The notes below the pieces were generated by a model. The model saw only the letters and a program-made list of their open reading frames with translations. It was not told the origin of the DNA and ran no database searches. This document shows positions 9,015 through 18,834 of a DNA stretch of 64,000 nt, piece by piece; the first letter of the stretch is position 1, and every line of letters begins with the position of its first letter. The position numbers were made by a program, and so were the translations under genes. Origin of the DNA: Cyclobacteriaceae bacterium (GTDB lineage Bacteria; Bacteroidota; Bacteroidia; Cytophagales; Cyclobacteriaceae); the NCBI GenBank assembly GCA_028285445.1, contig JANQPQ010000056.1:310001-374000 (forward strand), written 5' to 3'.

Positions 9015-12000
9015 CTAGTTCTTAATCACTCTACTTTGAGCAACTTGTGATTTAGTTCTAGCTTCCAACAGATAGACTCCATTGGGAATTCCTGAAAGAT
9101 CAAACTCTACTCTCAGGTTGGAATCTGTAAGAGCCATTCGCCTGGTCAGTGTTGTCTTACCAGCGAAATCGACTAATCTAATAGTAATCTGCTCCCCTTC
9201 TACTCTTGTCAGTTTTATCACCAGCCAGTCTCTTGCAGGGTTTGGGTAAACCGAAATACCATGCAAGATCTCCCCATTAATTGCTGTTACCGGATTCACA
9301 GTCAATGTGAAGGAAGTTGATACTTGCCCGCCTTGACTATCTGTTGCTATTAATTTAATAGTTAGCGTCCCGATATCCCCTTCACCTGGTTGGCCCGAGA
9401 AGGATTTATCAGCCTCATCAAAAGCCAACCACAATGGTAGCCCGCTATCATCAGCCAGCGTTGCTACGATCTTTAGACTGGCGTCTTCTTCATCCTCAAA
9501 AACGGAGGATACGTCAAGATCAAAACTATCTCCCACTCCAATCCGTTGATCGCCAATAGCATTAGCCACTACGGGTTTGTCATTGACCGCAATTACGCTT
9601 ATGTGAAATGAGGTGGACGCAGATTTATTATCACCATCGGTGGCTGTTACTTCTACAGAAAAATCTCCTGCATCTGCATTAAGTGGAGTTCCACTAAACG
9701 TCTGCCCATCGAAATCCAGCCAAAATGAACCTCCCAGAGCACTGCCATCAGATTTTCTTGCGGTGAATATTAAATTGCTAACACCACCATTGTCGCTGAA
9801 CGCGTCAGCAGGAATATCCATCGTGAAGTTGGTGTCTTCATTTACACTTTGATCTGCTATTCCTTTATCAACAAATGGGGTGCCTGCTGCATTTACAACG
9901 ATCTTGAAAACAGCCGAACCATTTAACTCAGAGTCAGAAACAGTCACCGTCACATCGTGGTCTCCTACGTGTGACCCATCAGGATTCCAGGAAAAAGCAC
10001 CACTACTTGAATCTACTGTCATACCCTTACCCGAACTAGCTCCATCTAAAGCATAGCTCAAAGCATCACCTTCAATGTCGCTACCCGTTATTACCAACGA
10101 CAGCGTATTGCCTGCGTTGATTACTTGATCATCAACAGAAACTGTTGGCGCATCATTGGCAGGCGTTACCGTTATTGAAGCTACTTCCGTTGCTGTACTA
10201 TAAGCGCCAAACTCACCACCAACTGAAGCATCGGCTTTGGTACCGTTAGTTCCTTCTAACGTATCCCAGGCCCGGAAACCTAGCACTGATGAAACGGAGC
10301 CATTGAAATTCTCTTGCGGCACAAATCGAATTCTATTTGTGCTTGCCGTCGTCAGCAACAGGGCATTATCATCTGCAACAGTTCCCAGCGTAGCCCAGCT
10401 GCTACCGTCATTTGTTGAATACTCCAGTGATCCATTGCTGTTATCAACTTGAACAATTGCCACGCCCTTAGCACTATCAAAGTTTCGGTCAGAGATAATC
10501 CCACCAAAGGCAGTCACTAAACTTGAAATCTGTGTGCCAGAGTTATCGCTTTCGTCTTCCTCAATGGTGTCAAGCGTAAGATCATTGCTAGTGGTCAACA
10601 CAGGCCGATAGTTGACGTACTCCGCAGCTCCCAAATCTACCGCATCATTGATCCGGGGGTTACCAAAGAAATCATTGTCTATGGAACCAAAGAGTGTACC
10701 ATCAACATAATCAGTATTTCCTTTGCTGATAAAAGGTGAATTAACCGGCAACTCTTGATCGGGTCCTAAGGTTATAGTTTGGTCCACGAGATTATTCTCA
10801 AAAGTTGAAATCGTAGCGTGATTATCATTAGGATCGAATGTGAAGGCCGAATTGATAAAGCCAATGCTTCCTCTAGTTACGAAGAACTGACTACTACCCG
10901 TGTTGTCCATCAAAGAATTGACAATAATACCAGAGGAACCCCTCTGTTGGGAATTGAGGATTGCGCTATTCCCTACAAACGTTGAGTTATATATCTCATA
11001 GCGAGTTTGTCCTTCTCCTGTTGTTGGACCAGAAATATTGAAGAATTTTCCTGAAGTGGTGTTGTTGCGAGCTATTGTATTGTAATAGATCAGTGTGGAA
11101 GGGTTTGTAGTTTGCCCGAATTTGATACTTCCGGTTACACCGTTTCCATCAGTGGTATTGTTCTCAAACAACATATTTCTGATTAGTAATCCACCTGGGG
11201 AAGTGCGACAGTGGACTGCCCCACCGTCATTATTCACACCGCCACCGTTTGCATGGCTATCAGCAATTACCATCCCATCCAGAAGCACGGCAGTATTACT
11301 TAAGACTACCTCAACAACTATATAGGAATTGTCATCTATGCCTGCACTGTTGTCATCACCATTTAAGTCTCCCGTAAGTATTGTTTTATTTTGCACCCAA
11401 TTGCGGTCAGCTAAAGATGATTCGGTACCATTAAAGCCACCATAAATTGTTACATCCTTATTAGCAACAAAACTGGCATCTCTATCTCCTGAGCTTGAAG
11501 GCTTGTAACTACCAGCAGCGACCCACAGTTGATCACCATTATTGGCATCAGCAAGGGCAGTTGATAAATCGGTGTAGGCATTAGCCCAGTCCACACCAGT
11601 TTCTGAGCCGGTTGCATCTTTGTCCACGAATAGCACCTTACCACTATTCGCTGAAGCATTTACTGTTATATTAACCGTTAACGATCCTTCTACCTGACCA
11701 TCAGAGGCACTTACGGTAATCTGATGAGTACCAGTTTGACTTTCTTTAGGCACCCACATAAAAATGCCATTAGATTGGGTCATAATCATTCCCGGGAGGG
11801 CCGAGGAAATGGAATAAGATATATTATCACCATCAGCGTCTGTTGACATTGCCCGGAAATACACCATGCTGCCTTCTACTACTGCAAAGTCTCCTATAGG
11901 GTCCAGCAATGGAGCACTGTTGGCAACTACAGAGATTGTAATTATCTCGCTATCAGTACCGGCGGGGTCAGCATCATCTGAGGCCGTAATCGAAACGCTA

Positions 12001-13889
12001 TGATCTCCTATTTGGCCACCAGATGGTGTCCATGCAAACTCCCCAGTAGAGGAATTAATGACCATACCCTTTGCCACTGAACCTGCATCAAGACTGTAGG
12101 AGATATTGGCACTACTTGACTCTTCATCGGTGGCACTAACGGTAAAGTGATGCTCTCTGCCCGTGTTAAAGGACTTATTCCCAATGGCCGTCAGGACCGG
12201 ATTATCATTAACTGCAGTGACAGTCAATGTAAACTCATCAGACACGTTTGAGATCTTATCGGAGGCCACCACTTTTATATTATAAGTTATTGCATCGGCA
12301 TTGGTGGGAGCTGTGCCAGAGAAAGTTCTTGTACCTGAATCGAAATTAAGCCAGGCCGGTAATTTCGACCCATCCGTTAATTCTGCACCATAGAAGAGCT
12401 GGTCGCCATCCGCATCATTGAATACGTCGCTGGCAAAAGTAAAGGTGAACAGTGCGTCTTCTGTTGCTGGTTGGTCGGCAATGGGATTTACCAATGTGGG
12501 CGCGGTGTTGCCTGGATTAGGGACATACTCAAAGGCACCCAGATCTACAGTCCCCCCTACTATTCGGGTGTCGCCAAAAAGATCGTTATCTATCGGGCCA
12601 AATGTTGTTGCATCCACAAAGTCATTGTCACCCGCATCAATAGCCAGATTACCCTCGGCCAATGAGTGAAGAGGCGTCAAGTCAATATCCTGGTTAACAA
12701 GGTTGTTGGTAAATAGAGTGATGTTAGTAGTTGAGTGATCATTTGGGTCATCAGGGAAGATGCAATTAACAAATTCGAAAGAGGCCCCTGACAATGAAAA
12801 AGTGTAATTATCGCCATTTCTATCGAACAAGCTATTAGTAAACCTAACCTTCACTGAAGACCTTTGGCTATTCAATATGTCATCGTTACTAACGAAGGAA
12901 CAGTTGTAAAAATTGACGTGGGTCTTCTTTTGGGATACAAATGGGCCAGAGACAGTAAGCAACTGCCCACTACCCCGGTTATTTGTGAATAACGTGTTGA
13001 TGAATGTAAAGGCGGTAGGTCCGGAAGATGAACCAACCGTGATGTGTGGTGAAACCCCGTGGTTCACATAATTGTTGTCCTCAACTCTGGAATTCCTGAA
13101 AATCACCCAAGTATCCTTACTGAATGACCTGATTACGCTACCATCATTGGCTGCAGTAACAGTTATACCATCAACAAGTGCACCTTCATTGGTAAAGCCA
13201 AGCACTTGACTTGAGTTTTCGTTATTCCCGACGGTGTTGTCGTCGGCATTTAAATCTCCACTGAGTATTGTTCGATAGGTATCAAAATTACGCAAGGCCA
13301 AATTGGCTTCGCCGCCGTCGAATCCTCCGTAGATCGCCACGTTAGCGGGCAGAATAAAAGCTGAATTGCGATTTCCATCTGGTGGAGCTGGAGTATAAAT
13401 GCCATCTGCTACCCAGAGCTGCTCGCCCTCAGAACTGGCTGCTATGGCCGCTTTCAGATCGTTGTGAGCATTTGCCCAACTTGAGCCATCGTTTGATCCG
13501 GAAGCATTTACATCAACATAGCGCACCTTGTTGTTAGCTAATGCCTCATCTACGGTTATGGTTATAGTTTCAGTATCTTCCAGGGAGCCATCGCTCACTG
13601 TAACTGTAAGACTATGACTGCCGATTTCTGAAACTTCCGGAATCCAAACAAAAAGCCCATTGACAGAATCAATCTGCATGCCTGACTGCAAACCGCTTCC
13701 CGATAGAGAAAAATGGAGTTCGTCCCCATCGGCATCAGTTGCGGCGGCAAGGAAGAAGATTACACTTCCACCGTAGCTGGTTTTATTGCCAATGGCATCC
13801 AGCACAGGAGGTGCTTGCCCGAAAGAAATAATTGAATAAAATAAAAGTGAAAAGAGTAGTAGATACCTACCAGTGGTTAATGTCCCCAT
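9015..13889 (-). CDS. Large T9SS-exported protein with cadherin-like and beta-helix domains
   Basis: A 1,624-residue secreted protein. Visible: signal peptide (RYLLLFSLLFYSIISFGQA) and a cadherin/He_PIG-type domain ending in IWIPE..GSHSLTVTVSDG. Next is a parallel beta-helix module beginning YVDVNASGSNDGSSWANA and ending GAFEY, then two more cadherin-like domains. A second, diverged beta-helix module starts FVDKDATGSETGVDWANA. It is followed by a probable calcium-binding ED-rich segment, three or four further cadherin-like repeats with DADGD-type turns, and a C-terminal type A sorting domain (VYPNPARDWLVIKL ... GVYLLEARTKSQVAQSRVIKN split by a variable loop). The T9SS exports such proteins and attaches or releases them at the cell surface. 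Start chosen at 13889 because the longer frame places 38 Cys- and Arg-rich residues before the signal peptide. Probably an adhesin or polysaccharide-binding protein. Confidence 0.9.
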   Translation of the reverse strand: MGTLTTGRYLLLFSLLFYSIISFGQAPPVLDAIGNKTSYGGSVIFFLAAATDADGDELHFSLSGSGLQSGMQIDSVNGLFVWIPEVSEIGSHSLTVTVSDGSLEDTETITITVDEALANNKVRYVDVNASGSNDGSSWANAHNDLKAAIAASSEGEQLWVADGIYTPAPPDGNRNSAFILPANVAIYGGFDGGEANLALRNFDTYRTILSGDLNADDNTVGNNENSSQVLGFTNEGALVDGITVTAANDGSVIRSFSKDTWVIFRNSRVEDNNYVNHGVSPHITVGSSSGPTAFTFINTLFTNNRGSGQLLTVSGPFVSQKKTHVNFYNCSFVSNDDILNSQRSSVKVRFTNSLFDRNGDNYTFSLSGASFEFVNCIFPDDPNDHSTTNITLFTNNLVNQDIDLTPLHSLAEGNLAIDAGDNDFVDATTFGPIDNDLFGDTRIVGGTVDLGAFEYVPNPGNTAPTLVNPIADQPATEDALFTFTFASDVFNDADGDQLFYGAELTDGSKLPAWLNFDSGTRTFSGTAPTNADAITYNIKVVASDKISNVSDEFTLTVTAVNDNPVLTAIGNKSFNTGREHHFTVSATDEESSSANISYSLDAGSVAKGMVINSSTGEFAWTPSGGQIGDHSVSITASDDADPAGTDSEIITISVVANSAPLLDPIGDFAVVEGSMVYFRAMSTDADGDNISYSISSALPGMIMTQSNGIFMWVPKESQTGTHQITVSASDGQVEGSLTVNITVNASANSGKVLFVDKDATGSETGVDWANAYTDLSTALADANNGDQLWVAAGSYKPSSSGDRDASFVANKDVTIYGGFNGTESSLADRNWVQNKTILTGDLNGDDNSAGIDDNSYIVVEVVLSNTAVLLDGMVIADSHANGGGVNNDGGAVHCRTSPGGLLIRNMLFENNTTDGNGVTGSIKFGQTTNPSTLIYYNTIARNNTTSGKFFNISGPTTGEGQTRYEIYNSTFVGNSAILNSQQRGSSGIIVNSLMDNTGSSQFFVTRGSIGFINSAFTFDPNDNHATISTFENNLVDQTITLGPDQELPVNSPFISKGNTDYVDGTLFGSIDNDFFGNPRINDAVDLGAAEYVNYRPVLTTSNDLTLDTIEEDESDNSGTQISSLVTAFGGIISDRNFDSAKGVAIVQVDNSNGSLEYSTNDGSSWATLGTVADDNALLLTTASTNRIRFVPQENFNGSVSSVLGFRAWDTLEGTNGTKADASVGGEFGAYSTATEVASITVTPANDAPTVSVDDQVINAGNTLSLVITGSDIEGDALSYALDGASSGKGMTVDSSSGAFSWNPDGSHVGDHDVTVTVSDSELNGSAVFKIVVNAAGTPFVDKGIADQSVNEDTNFTMDIPADAFSDNGGVSNLIFTARKSDGSALGGSFWLDFDGQTFSGTPLNADAGDFSVEVTATDGDNKSASTSFHISVIAVNDKPVVANAIGDQRIGVGDSFDLDVSSVFEDEEDASLKIVATLADDSGLPLWLAFDEADKSFSGQPGEGDIGTLTIKLIATDSQGGQVSTSFTLTVNPVTAINGEILHGISVYPNPARDWLVIKLTRVEGEQITIRLVDFAGKTTLTRRMALTDSNLRVEFDLSGIPNGVYLLEARTKSQVAQSRVIKN

Positions 13890-14127
13890 TACGTTATTGA
13901 GTTTAGTTAAACATCCGCAAGGTGCCCAGGAGTTTCTGGCCTGTTGGTTATGAGCATTCCTACCTTCCAGGCGGCAGCAGTTCCATGTAGCACAGAGGGA
14001 CAAAAGTCGAATCGCCTATGGTAATTGTCTGGCAGAATGGTCACATCGTCAGGTAGATATGTAACACTGGCAGTTCAAGATGTGGTAAAAGTGCAATATG
14101 CGGATTAAGGAGAAGCGGTTGGCTTAT

Positions 14128-15855
14128 CTATGACTTCTCATCAAAATAATCTTTAGTTGCAAAACGCGAATCTCCTGGAAATAATAGCGCTTGAATCCCT
14201 GCTGCTATTGCGATTACCAGCAGGCACCCAATTACGTTGTACCACAAGAAGGAGATATCGGTGAGGAAGAAAGTAAGGATGACAAGTAACTGCGAAATAA
14301 TTGCGGCCATGAATACCGCGTTACCCTGTATTCTGCGGAAATAGAATGCTACCAGAAATATGCCTAATATGGTGCCGTAGAATATGGATCCCAGGATATT
14401 CACCGCTTGGATGAGGTTGCCAACCTGGTTAGCGTAGATAGCAAAACCGATAGCAATCAAACCCCAAAAGACTGTAAATAATTTACTTGCCCGCAAGTAA
14501 TGGCTGTCTCCATTACCCTTTTTGAACATCCGCCGGTATACGTCAATTACCGAGGTGCCGGCCAAGGCATTTAGTATGGATGATGATGATGACATTGATG
14601 CCATGATTATAATGGCCACCAGAAAACCAATCAAACCCTTTGGTAGGTAGCGGGTTACGAAGGTTATAAATATTTGGTCGAGGTCGTTTGTATTGGTTCC
14701 GGGAGCATTAAGTGCTATTAGTTGCGTAGCTTCGCTCTTGATCACCTTGGATTGCTCAGTAAGTTCGTTTAGGTCTGCAACTATACGGTTACTCATGCTT
14801 TCATCACCAATAGCTTCCGCATCTATTAATTCCCGGATCTTCTGCTGCTTCTCCTGGAATACATCCTCATGCATGTTCTCCAGGTATTGTAAATCCAACG
14901 CGTACTCGCTATTGTATACCGTTAACCGCTGTGGTTCATTAAAGAATATTGGAGGTTTCTCAAACTGATAGAAGACAAATAGCAATACCCCAAGGAATAG
15001 AATTAGGAGCTGCATTGGTACTTTGACCAGACCATTAAAGAACAAACCAGCCTTAATGGCCTTAATCGAACGCCCTCCAAGATACCGCTGCACTTGAGAT
15101 TGGTCAGTACCAAAGTAGGACAGTGCCAGAAAGAATCCTCCCAAAATTCCAGACCAGATATTGTAGCGTTCAGAGATGTCGAATGACAAGTCGATGGTAT
15201 TGAGCTTACCCATCTTGTCTGCTACTATCATAGCTTCGCCCAGTTCCAAATCTTCAGGATAGCTTTGTACAATAATGAAACCGGTAAGTGCCATGCCTAT
15301 TAAGATCACCAACATCTGTTGCTTGTGAACATAGGCCACCGCCTTGGCCCCTCCTGCTACTGTATAACTCACTACTATACCCCCAATAATGATACAAGTC
15401 CAGTAGATATTCCAACCAAGAATATTCGAGAGGATTAGTGCCGGGGCATAGATGGTAAACCCCACTGCCAGGCCTCTCTGTATTAGGAAGAGAATTGCAC
15501 CCAGTGCCCGGGTCTTCAAATCAAATCTTCTTTCGAGAAACTCGTAGGCTGTATAAATATTAAGCTTATGGAACAGGGGAATGAATGTTACCGACAGCAC
15601 AATCATCGCCAAGGGAACTCCAAAGTAAAGCTGCACGAATCTCATCCCATCGTCGTAGGCTTGGCCAGGTGCTGAAAGGAATGTTATAGCGCTCGCCTGT
15701 GTAGCAATTATTGACAAGCCAATGGTTGACCATTTCAAATCCTTTCCTGAGCGCAAATAGGCATTTAGGTCCTTTGAACCTTTGCTTCGTCGTAATCCAT
15801 AAATGACAATGGCCGCTATTGTTGTTAACAGTACAAACCAATCGAGATTACTCAT
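14128..15855 (-). CDS. Sodium:solute symporter (SSS/SLC5 family)
   Basis: A 575-residue inner-membrane transporter of the SSS family. Visible: about 13 hydrophobic segments, the first at MSNLDWFVLLTTIAAIVIYG; family signatures ATQASAITFLSAPGQAYDDG (segment 2), YTAYEFLERRF and VAGGAKAVAYV; and a long hydrophilic, probably helical loop (about 300-385, Glu/Gln/Lys rich) between segments near the middle. It uses the sodium gradient to import a small solute; sugar, vitamin, proline and sialic acid types are all known, and sequence alone does not let me choose. No catabolic genes flank it. It lies 239 bp upstream of the large secreted protein gene on the same strand, too far to assume an operon. 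Confidence 0.92.
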   Translation of the reverse strand: MSNLDWFVLLTTIAAIVIYGLRRSKGSKDLNAYLRSGKDLKWSTIGLSIIATQASAITFLSAPGQAYDDGMRFVQLYFGVPLAMIVLSVTFIPLFHKLNIYTAYEFLERRFDLKTRALGAILFLIQRGLAVGFTIYAPALILSNILGWNIYWTCIIIGGIVVSYTVAGGAKAVAYVHKQQMLVILIGMALTGFIIVQSYPEDLELGEAMIVADKMGKLNTIDLSFDISERYNIWSGILGGFFLALSYFGTDQSQVQRYLGGRSIKAIKAGLFFNGLVKVPMQLLILFLGVLLFVFYQFEKPPIFFNEPQRLTVYNSEYALDLQYLENMHEDVFQEKQQKIRELIDAEAIGDESMSNRIVADLNELTEQSKVIKSEATQLIALNAPGTNTNDLDQIFITFVTRYLPKGLIGFLVAIIIMASMSSSSSILNALAGTSVIDVYRRMFKKGNGDSHYLRASKLFTVFWGLIAIGFAIYANQVGNLIQAVNILGSIFYGTILGIFLVAFYFRRIQGNAVFMAAIISQLLVILTFFLTDISFLWYNVIGCLLVIAIAAGIQALLFPGDSRFATKDYFDEKS

Positions 15856-15995
15856 ATACGGCCAAGTGTTGAGAAGTGAAGGTGCCGGGGTGGCGGGTCA
15901 TAGCAGTTAGGTTGAATACTTCTTCATAACGGGTACAAGCGGGTAGGGGTTATTTCAATCACGCAGGTGCTTTGTCTGTTGTTTGGAAGCATATT

Positions 15996-16011
15996 TGTGC
16001 AAAATTGCACA
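15996..16011. promoter_or_regulatory. 16-bp inverted repeat, possible operator
   Basis: TGTGCAA-AA-TTGCACA, a perfect 7-bp dyad with a two-base centre, lies between the divergent symporter gene (start 15855) and the small gene starting at 16099. The size and symmetry suit a dimeric regulator. No regulator gene is adjacent, so this is a candidate only. Confidence 0.35.
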
Positions 16012-16098
16012 TTCGTTTTAATAAAATATTAATTTAATTTGCATTATTAATGATTATGTGTTTTTATTGTAGTGCATTATTACACAAATCACATTGAT

Positions 16099-16347
16099 AT
16101 GAGCAATTTTGAGAAAAAGAGAGTAGAAAAAGACCTGAGGAAGTTTATTAGCAACCACTTTGTGAAACCCTCTCGTTGTCAAAATGTGGGACAGATTCAG
16201 TACTACGTTGCTGAGTTGAGCAACAAGATTGAGGAGCTGAAACGCAGATCGGGCTATGTGCCAAACTACGCCTACCAGCTTCTAAGTCAGTATAATTCCA
16301 GTCAGAATTCCATAATTCACCAGGAATTCAAAAGGATGTACAGCTAA
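16099..16347 (+). CDS. Small conserved-looking hypothetical protein
   Basis: An 82-residue, basic, soluble, mostly helical protein with no recognised domain. Visible: MSNFEKKRVEKDLRKFIS, a Cys-containing linker (KPSRCQNVGQIQYYV), an amphipathic helix (ELSNKIEELKRRSG) and a Tyr/Gln/Asn-rich tail. I place the start at 16099 because it gives a typical short N-terminus; a frame start at 16072 would add HYYTNHID. Composition differs from random antisense frames (balanced charged residues, no rare runs), which supports a real gene. It is followed within 20 bp by another small frame. No function is proposed. Confidence 0.6.
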   Translation: MSNFEKKRVEKDLRKFISNHFVKPSRCQNVGQIQYYVAELSNKIEELKRRSGYVPNYAYQLLSQYNSSQNSIIHQEFKRMYS

Positions 16348-16366
16348 TTAAGTACCTGGTAATCAA

Positions 16367-16600
16367 ATGTTTTATATCCCCTCCCCCATCGAAATCAACT
16401 ACGACTACGCTTATCAAGCCATGGCTAATCGATCGGGTAGAATGCAATATTATAAATCTGCTCATGGCCAAAGTCGACAGCGCATTGGCCGGGCAGATTT
16501 CATATATGCATTTAACAACTCTAACATTGTGGCTTTGCGACCAATTCCAAGCAATTCTGCAGAGCCCGTCTTCCAACTTGAATTCCTAACCCGTAAATAG
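16367..16600 (+). CDS. Small hypothetical ORF
   Basis: A 77-codon frame 20 bp behind the preceding small gene on the same strand. The product is basic and soluble (MFYIPSPIEINYDYAYQ; GRADFIYAFNNSNIVALRP) with no signal peptide, membrane segment or known motif. Reasons to believe it: the tight spacing and plausible beta-strand-like pattern. Reasons to doubt it: an 82-codon antisense frame covers the same DNA and neither has a strong ribosome-binding site. Confidence 0.4.
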   Translation: MFYIPSPIEINYDYAYQAMANRSGRMQYYKSAHGQSRQRIGRADFIYAFNNSNIVALRPIPSNSAEPVFQLEFLTRK

Positions 16601-16870
16601 TTCCTAACTGATTGCTTACACTCCCCTTTTCCATCACCTACCGTCGTATATCAAGAGTAAATGATTTGCCCCTAATCTAGACGAAATGCTACCGGCAAGG
16701 CATAGTATGCAAATGGCAGACGAATTCATTCCATCCAGCGAAAATCAAGCTTCGTTGAATTAAATTGGATAAATTGTCCGTAGAAAACTTGTAGGGCTGG
16801 ATAACCAAAATATTTCAAATTTTAGTTGCAGCATTCTATTCTTAATTATTGATTATCAATTATTTATATA

Positions 16871-17977
16871 ATGTGGGGTAGGTCCAGAAATCACGAACTT
16901 ATCGTCTACGGAACTGCCAATTTTCTTTTCTGGATGTGCATAGGTATTATCCATCTTAGTCAGACTTACCTATCAAGTAAAGTTAGAGATTGGGAGTTCG
17001 TCTGGGGAGAACAACTTGTATTTGCCTCCGCTTGGCCCATCTGGGCATTTTTCACTCCCTTCATATTGTCATTTGTAAGTAGAAACCCCATTGACAATCA
17101 GGATTTGCAAAAATTCGCTTTCCGATTGCTTGGTGTTGGCCTTGTGGTGGCCTTGCTACACTGCACGGTAGATTTTTTCCTGGAATACCTGGCATTTAAC
17201 TTATTTCTGGGCCCCGCAAGCATGGATCGGTTTTACGGAGTGTTTTTCTATAAATACCATGTCAACTTCTTCATATTCCTTTTTATCGCTGGCGTTGCTT
17301 ATGGCTACACCTACTTGCGCAAGTCTCGACTTTATGAACTGCAAAGGCTCGACTTGGAAAACAAACTGGCCATTGCCCAATTGGCCTCTTTAAAAATGCA
17401 ACTTCACCCCCACTTTCTTTTCAACACACATCACGCAATAATTGGTCTGATGCTTAAAGAAAAAAATGAAAAGGCAGTGAATATGCTAACCAAGCTCAGC
17501 GACTTGCTGCGGTTAACTCTTGACAGCAATGGGGACCAATATGTAACGGTACAAAGCGAATTAAGCTTGGTAGAAGTTTATCTCGATATTCATAAGCAAC
17601 GCTTCGGTGATCGATTCCAATACACCCTTATTGTTTACCCGGATGTAATGGATGAGAAGATTCCAAATTTGGTTTTACAACCTTTAGTGGAGAACAGCCT
17701 GCAGCATGGTATCAGCAGATCGTCTGAATCGTGTGAGCTGAAGCTTGAAATAAAATCCATTGATGATAGGATCTCAATAATTATTGAAGACTCCGGGCCG
17801 GGTCTTAGCGGCCCTCCGAAAGAGGGAATCGGGCTAGCTAATACACGGGCACGTTTACGCCATCTTTATGGAAGCAATCACCTTTTTGCTATTACCAATA
17901 AAAAAGAGGGCGGCGTAAAAGTGGTCATTGACATACCCAAATCTTCACATAAACAGAAAGTCACCCATGGAAGTTAG
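16871..17977 (+). CDS. LytS/YehU-type sensor histidine kinase
   Basis: A 368-residue inner-membrane kinase. Visible: four hydrophobic segments in the first 150 residues (around 12-32, 48-70, 85-115 and 130-150), a short linker helix, then the His_kinase domain with LHPHFLFNTHHAI (conserved His at 181). The ATPase follows, with an N-box (LVLQPLVENSLQHG) and a G-box (EDSGPGLSG ... GIGLANTRARL). No separate periplasmic sensor domain is present, so sensing is by the membrane region. Its stop overlaps the start of a LytTR response regulator by 11 bp, so the two are translationally coupled partners. The signal is unknown. It is a paralogue of the kinase at 22018-23100. Confidence 0.93.
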   Translation: MWGRSRNHELIVYGTANFLFWMCIGIIHLSQTYLSSKVRDWEFVWGEQLVFASAWPIWAFFTPFILSFVSRNPIDNQDLQKFAFRLLGVGLVVALLHCTVDFFLEYLAFNLFLGPASMDRFYGVFFYKYHVNFFIFLFIAGVAYGYTYLRKSRLYELQRLDLENKLAIAQLASLKMQLHPHFLFNTHHAIIGLMLKEKNEKAVNMLTKLSDLLRLTLDSNGDQYVTVQSELSLVEVYLDIHKQRFGDRFQYTLIVYPDVMDEKIPNLVLQPLVENSLQHGISRSSESCELKLEIKSIDDRISIIIEDSGPGLSGPPKEGIGLANTRARLRHLYGSNHLFAITNKKEGGVKVVIDIPKSSHKQKVTHGS

Positions 17978-18749
17978 GGCAATTATCGTTGATGATGAGC
18001 CATTGGCAAGAGACGTAATAAAGGTTTGGATTGAACCGCAAGATCAAATAGAAATTGTTGATGAATGTGAAAACGGCAAGCAAGCAATAGAATCCATTCG
18101 AGCCCATAAGCCCAACCTTGTATTCCTGGATATCCAGATGCCCGATATTGATGGTTTTGGTGTAGTTAAGGCCCTTAAGGATGATCTTCCCAACATCATT
18201 TTTATAACGGCATACGACGAATACGCACTCTCGGCATTCGATATCAATGCCATAGACTATCTGCTAAAACCGTTCAATGAAGATAGGTTCAAAAAAGCGC
18301 TAAAACGAGCCCTGGAGTATATCCATTTACAGGAAAAAAGCCAGCTTCAGAATAGAATAAATAAGCTGCTAAATGATTACGATGAAATCACTCAAATAGA
18401 TAAGCAACCAAGCCGCTACATCACTCAGATCACTGTAAAGGACAAGAACAAGATCATGCTAATCAATACCAAAGATATTGAGTGGATTGAAGCCGCCGGC
18501 GACTACGTGGCGCTACATCATAACGGCAGGAAGCCACTTATGAACGAAAGCATGAACAAAATGGAGTCGCAGCTCGATCCATCCAAATTCATGCGGATTC
18601 ATCGATCGGCCATTGTGAATATTGAGAAGATCAAGCATCTGGAACCCTACTTCAATGGAGAGTTTTATTTGGTTCTAAGCGATGGCACCAAAGTGAAATC
18701 TTCTCGCCGCTACAAGCACAAAATACTATCTGTGTTCCAGACCAAATAA
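17967..18749 (+). CDS. LytTR-type response regulator
   Basis: A 260-residue DNA-binding response regulator. Visible: a receiver domain (1-120) with acidic pair DDEP (9-12), phospho-acceptor Asp55 in VFLDIQMPDIDG, Thr in ITAYDEYAL and Lys in LLKPFN. A linker follows, then a LytTR domain (about 155-260) with IEWIEAAGDYVALHHNG and MRIHRSAIVNI. The longer frame start at 17928 is rejected: the true ATG at 17967 begins MEVRAIIVDDEP and overlaps the kinase stop. Phosphorylated by its cognate kinase it should bind direct repeats in target promoters. The ankyrin gene 85 bp downstream on the same strand could be a target or part of the unit, which is inference from position only. Confidence 0.94.
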   Translation: MEVRAIIVDDEPLARDVIKVWIEPQDQIEIVDECENGKQAIESIRAHKPNLVFLDIQMPDIDGFGVVKALKDDLPNIIFITAYDEYALSAFDINAIDYLLKPFNEDRFKKALKRALEYIHLQEKSQLQNRINKLLNDYDEITQIDKQPSRYITQITVKDKNKIMLINTKDIEWIEAAGDYVALHHNGRKPLMNESMNKMESQLDPSKFMRIHRSAIVNIEKIKHLEPYFNGEFYLVLSDGTKVKSSRRYKHKILSVFQTK

Positions 18750-18834
18750 ACGGTTTGGCCATTATTGTGCTCTACTGAAAGAGTACCCATTTAATGGAAC
18801 AGGAACTATCTGCACCTTGCATAAAAAACATATT

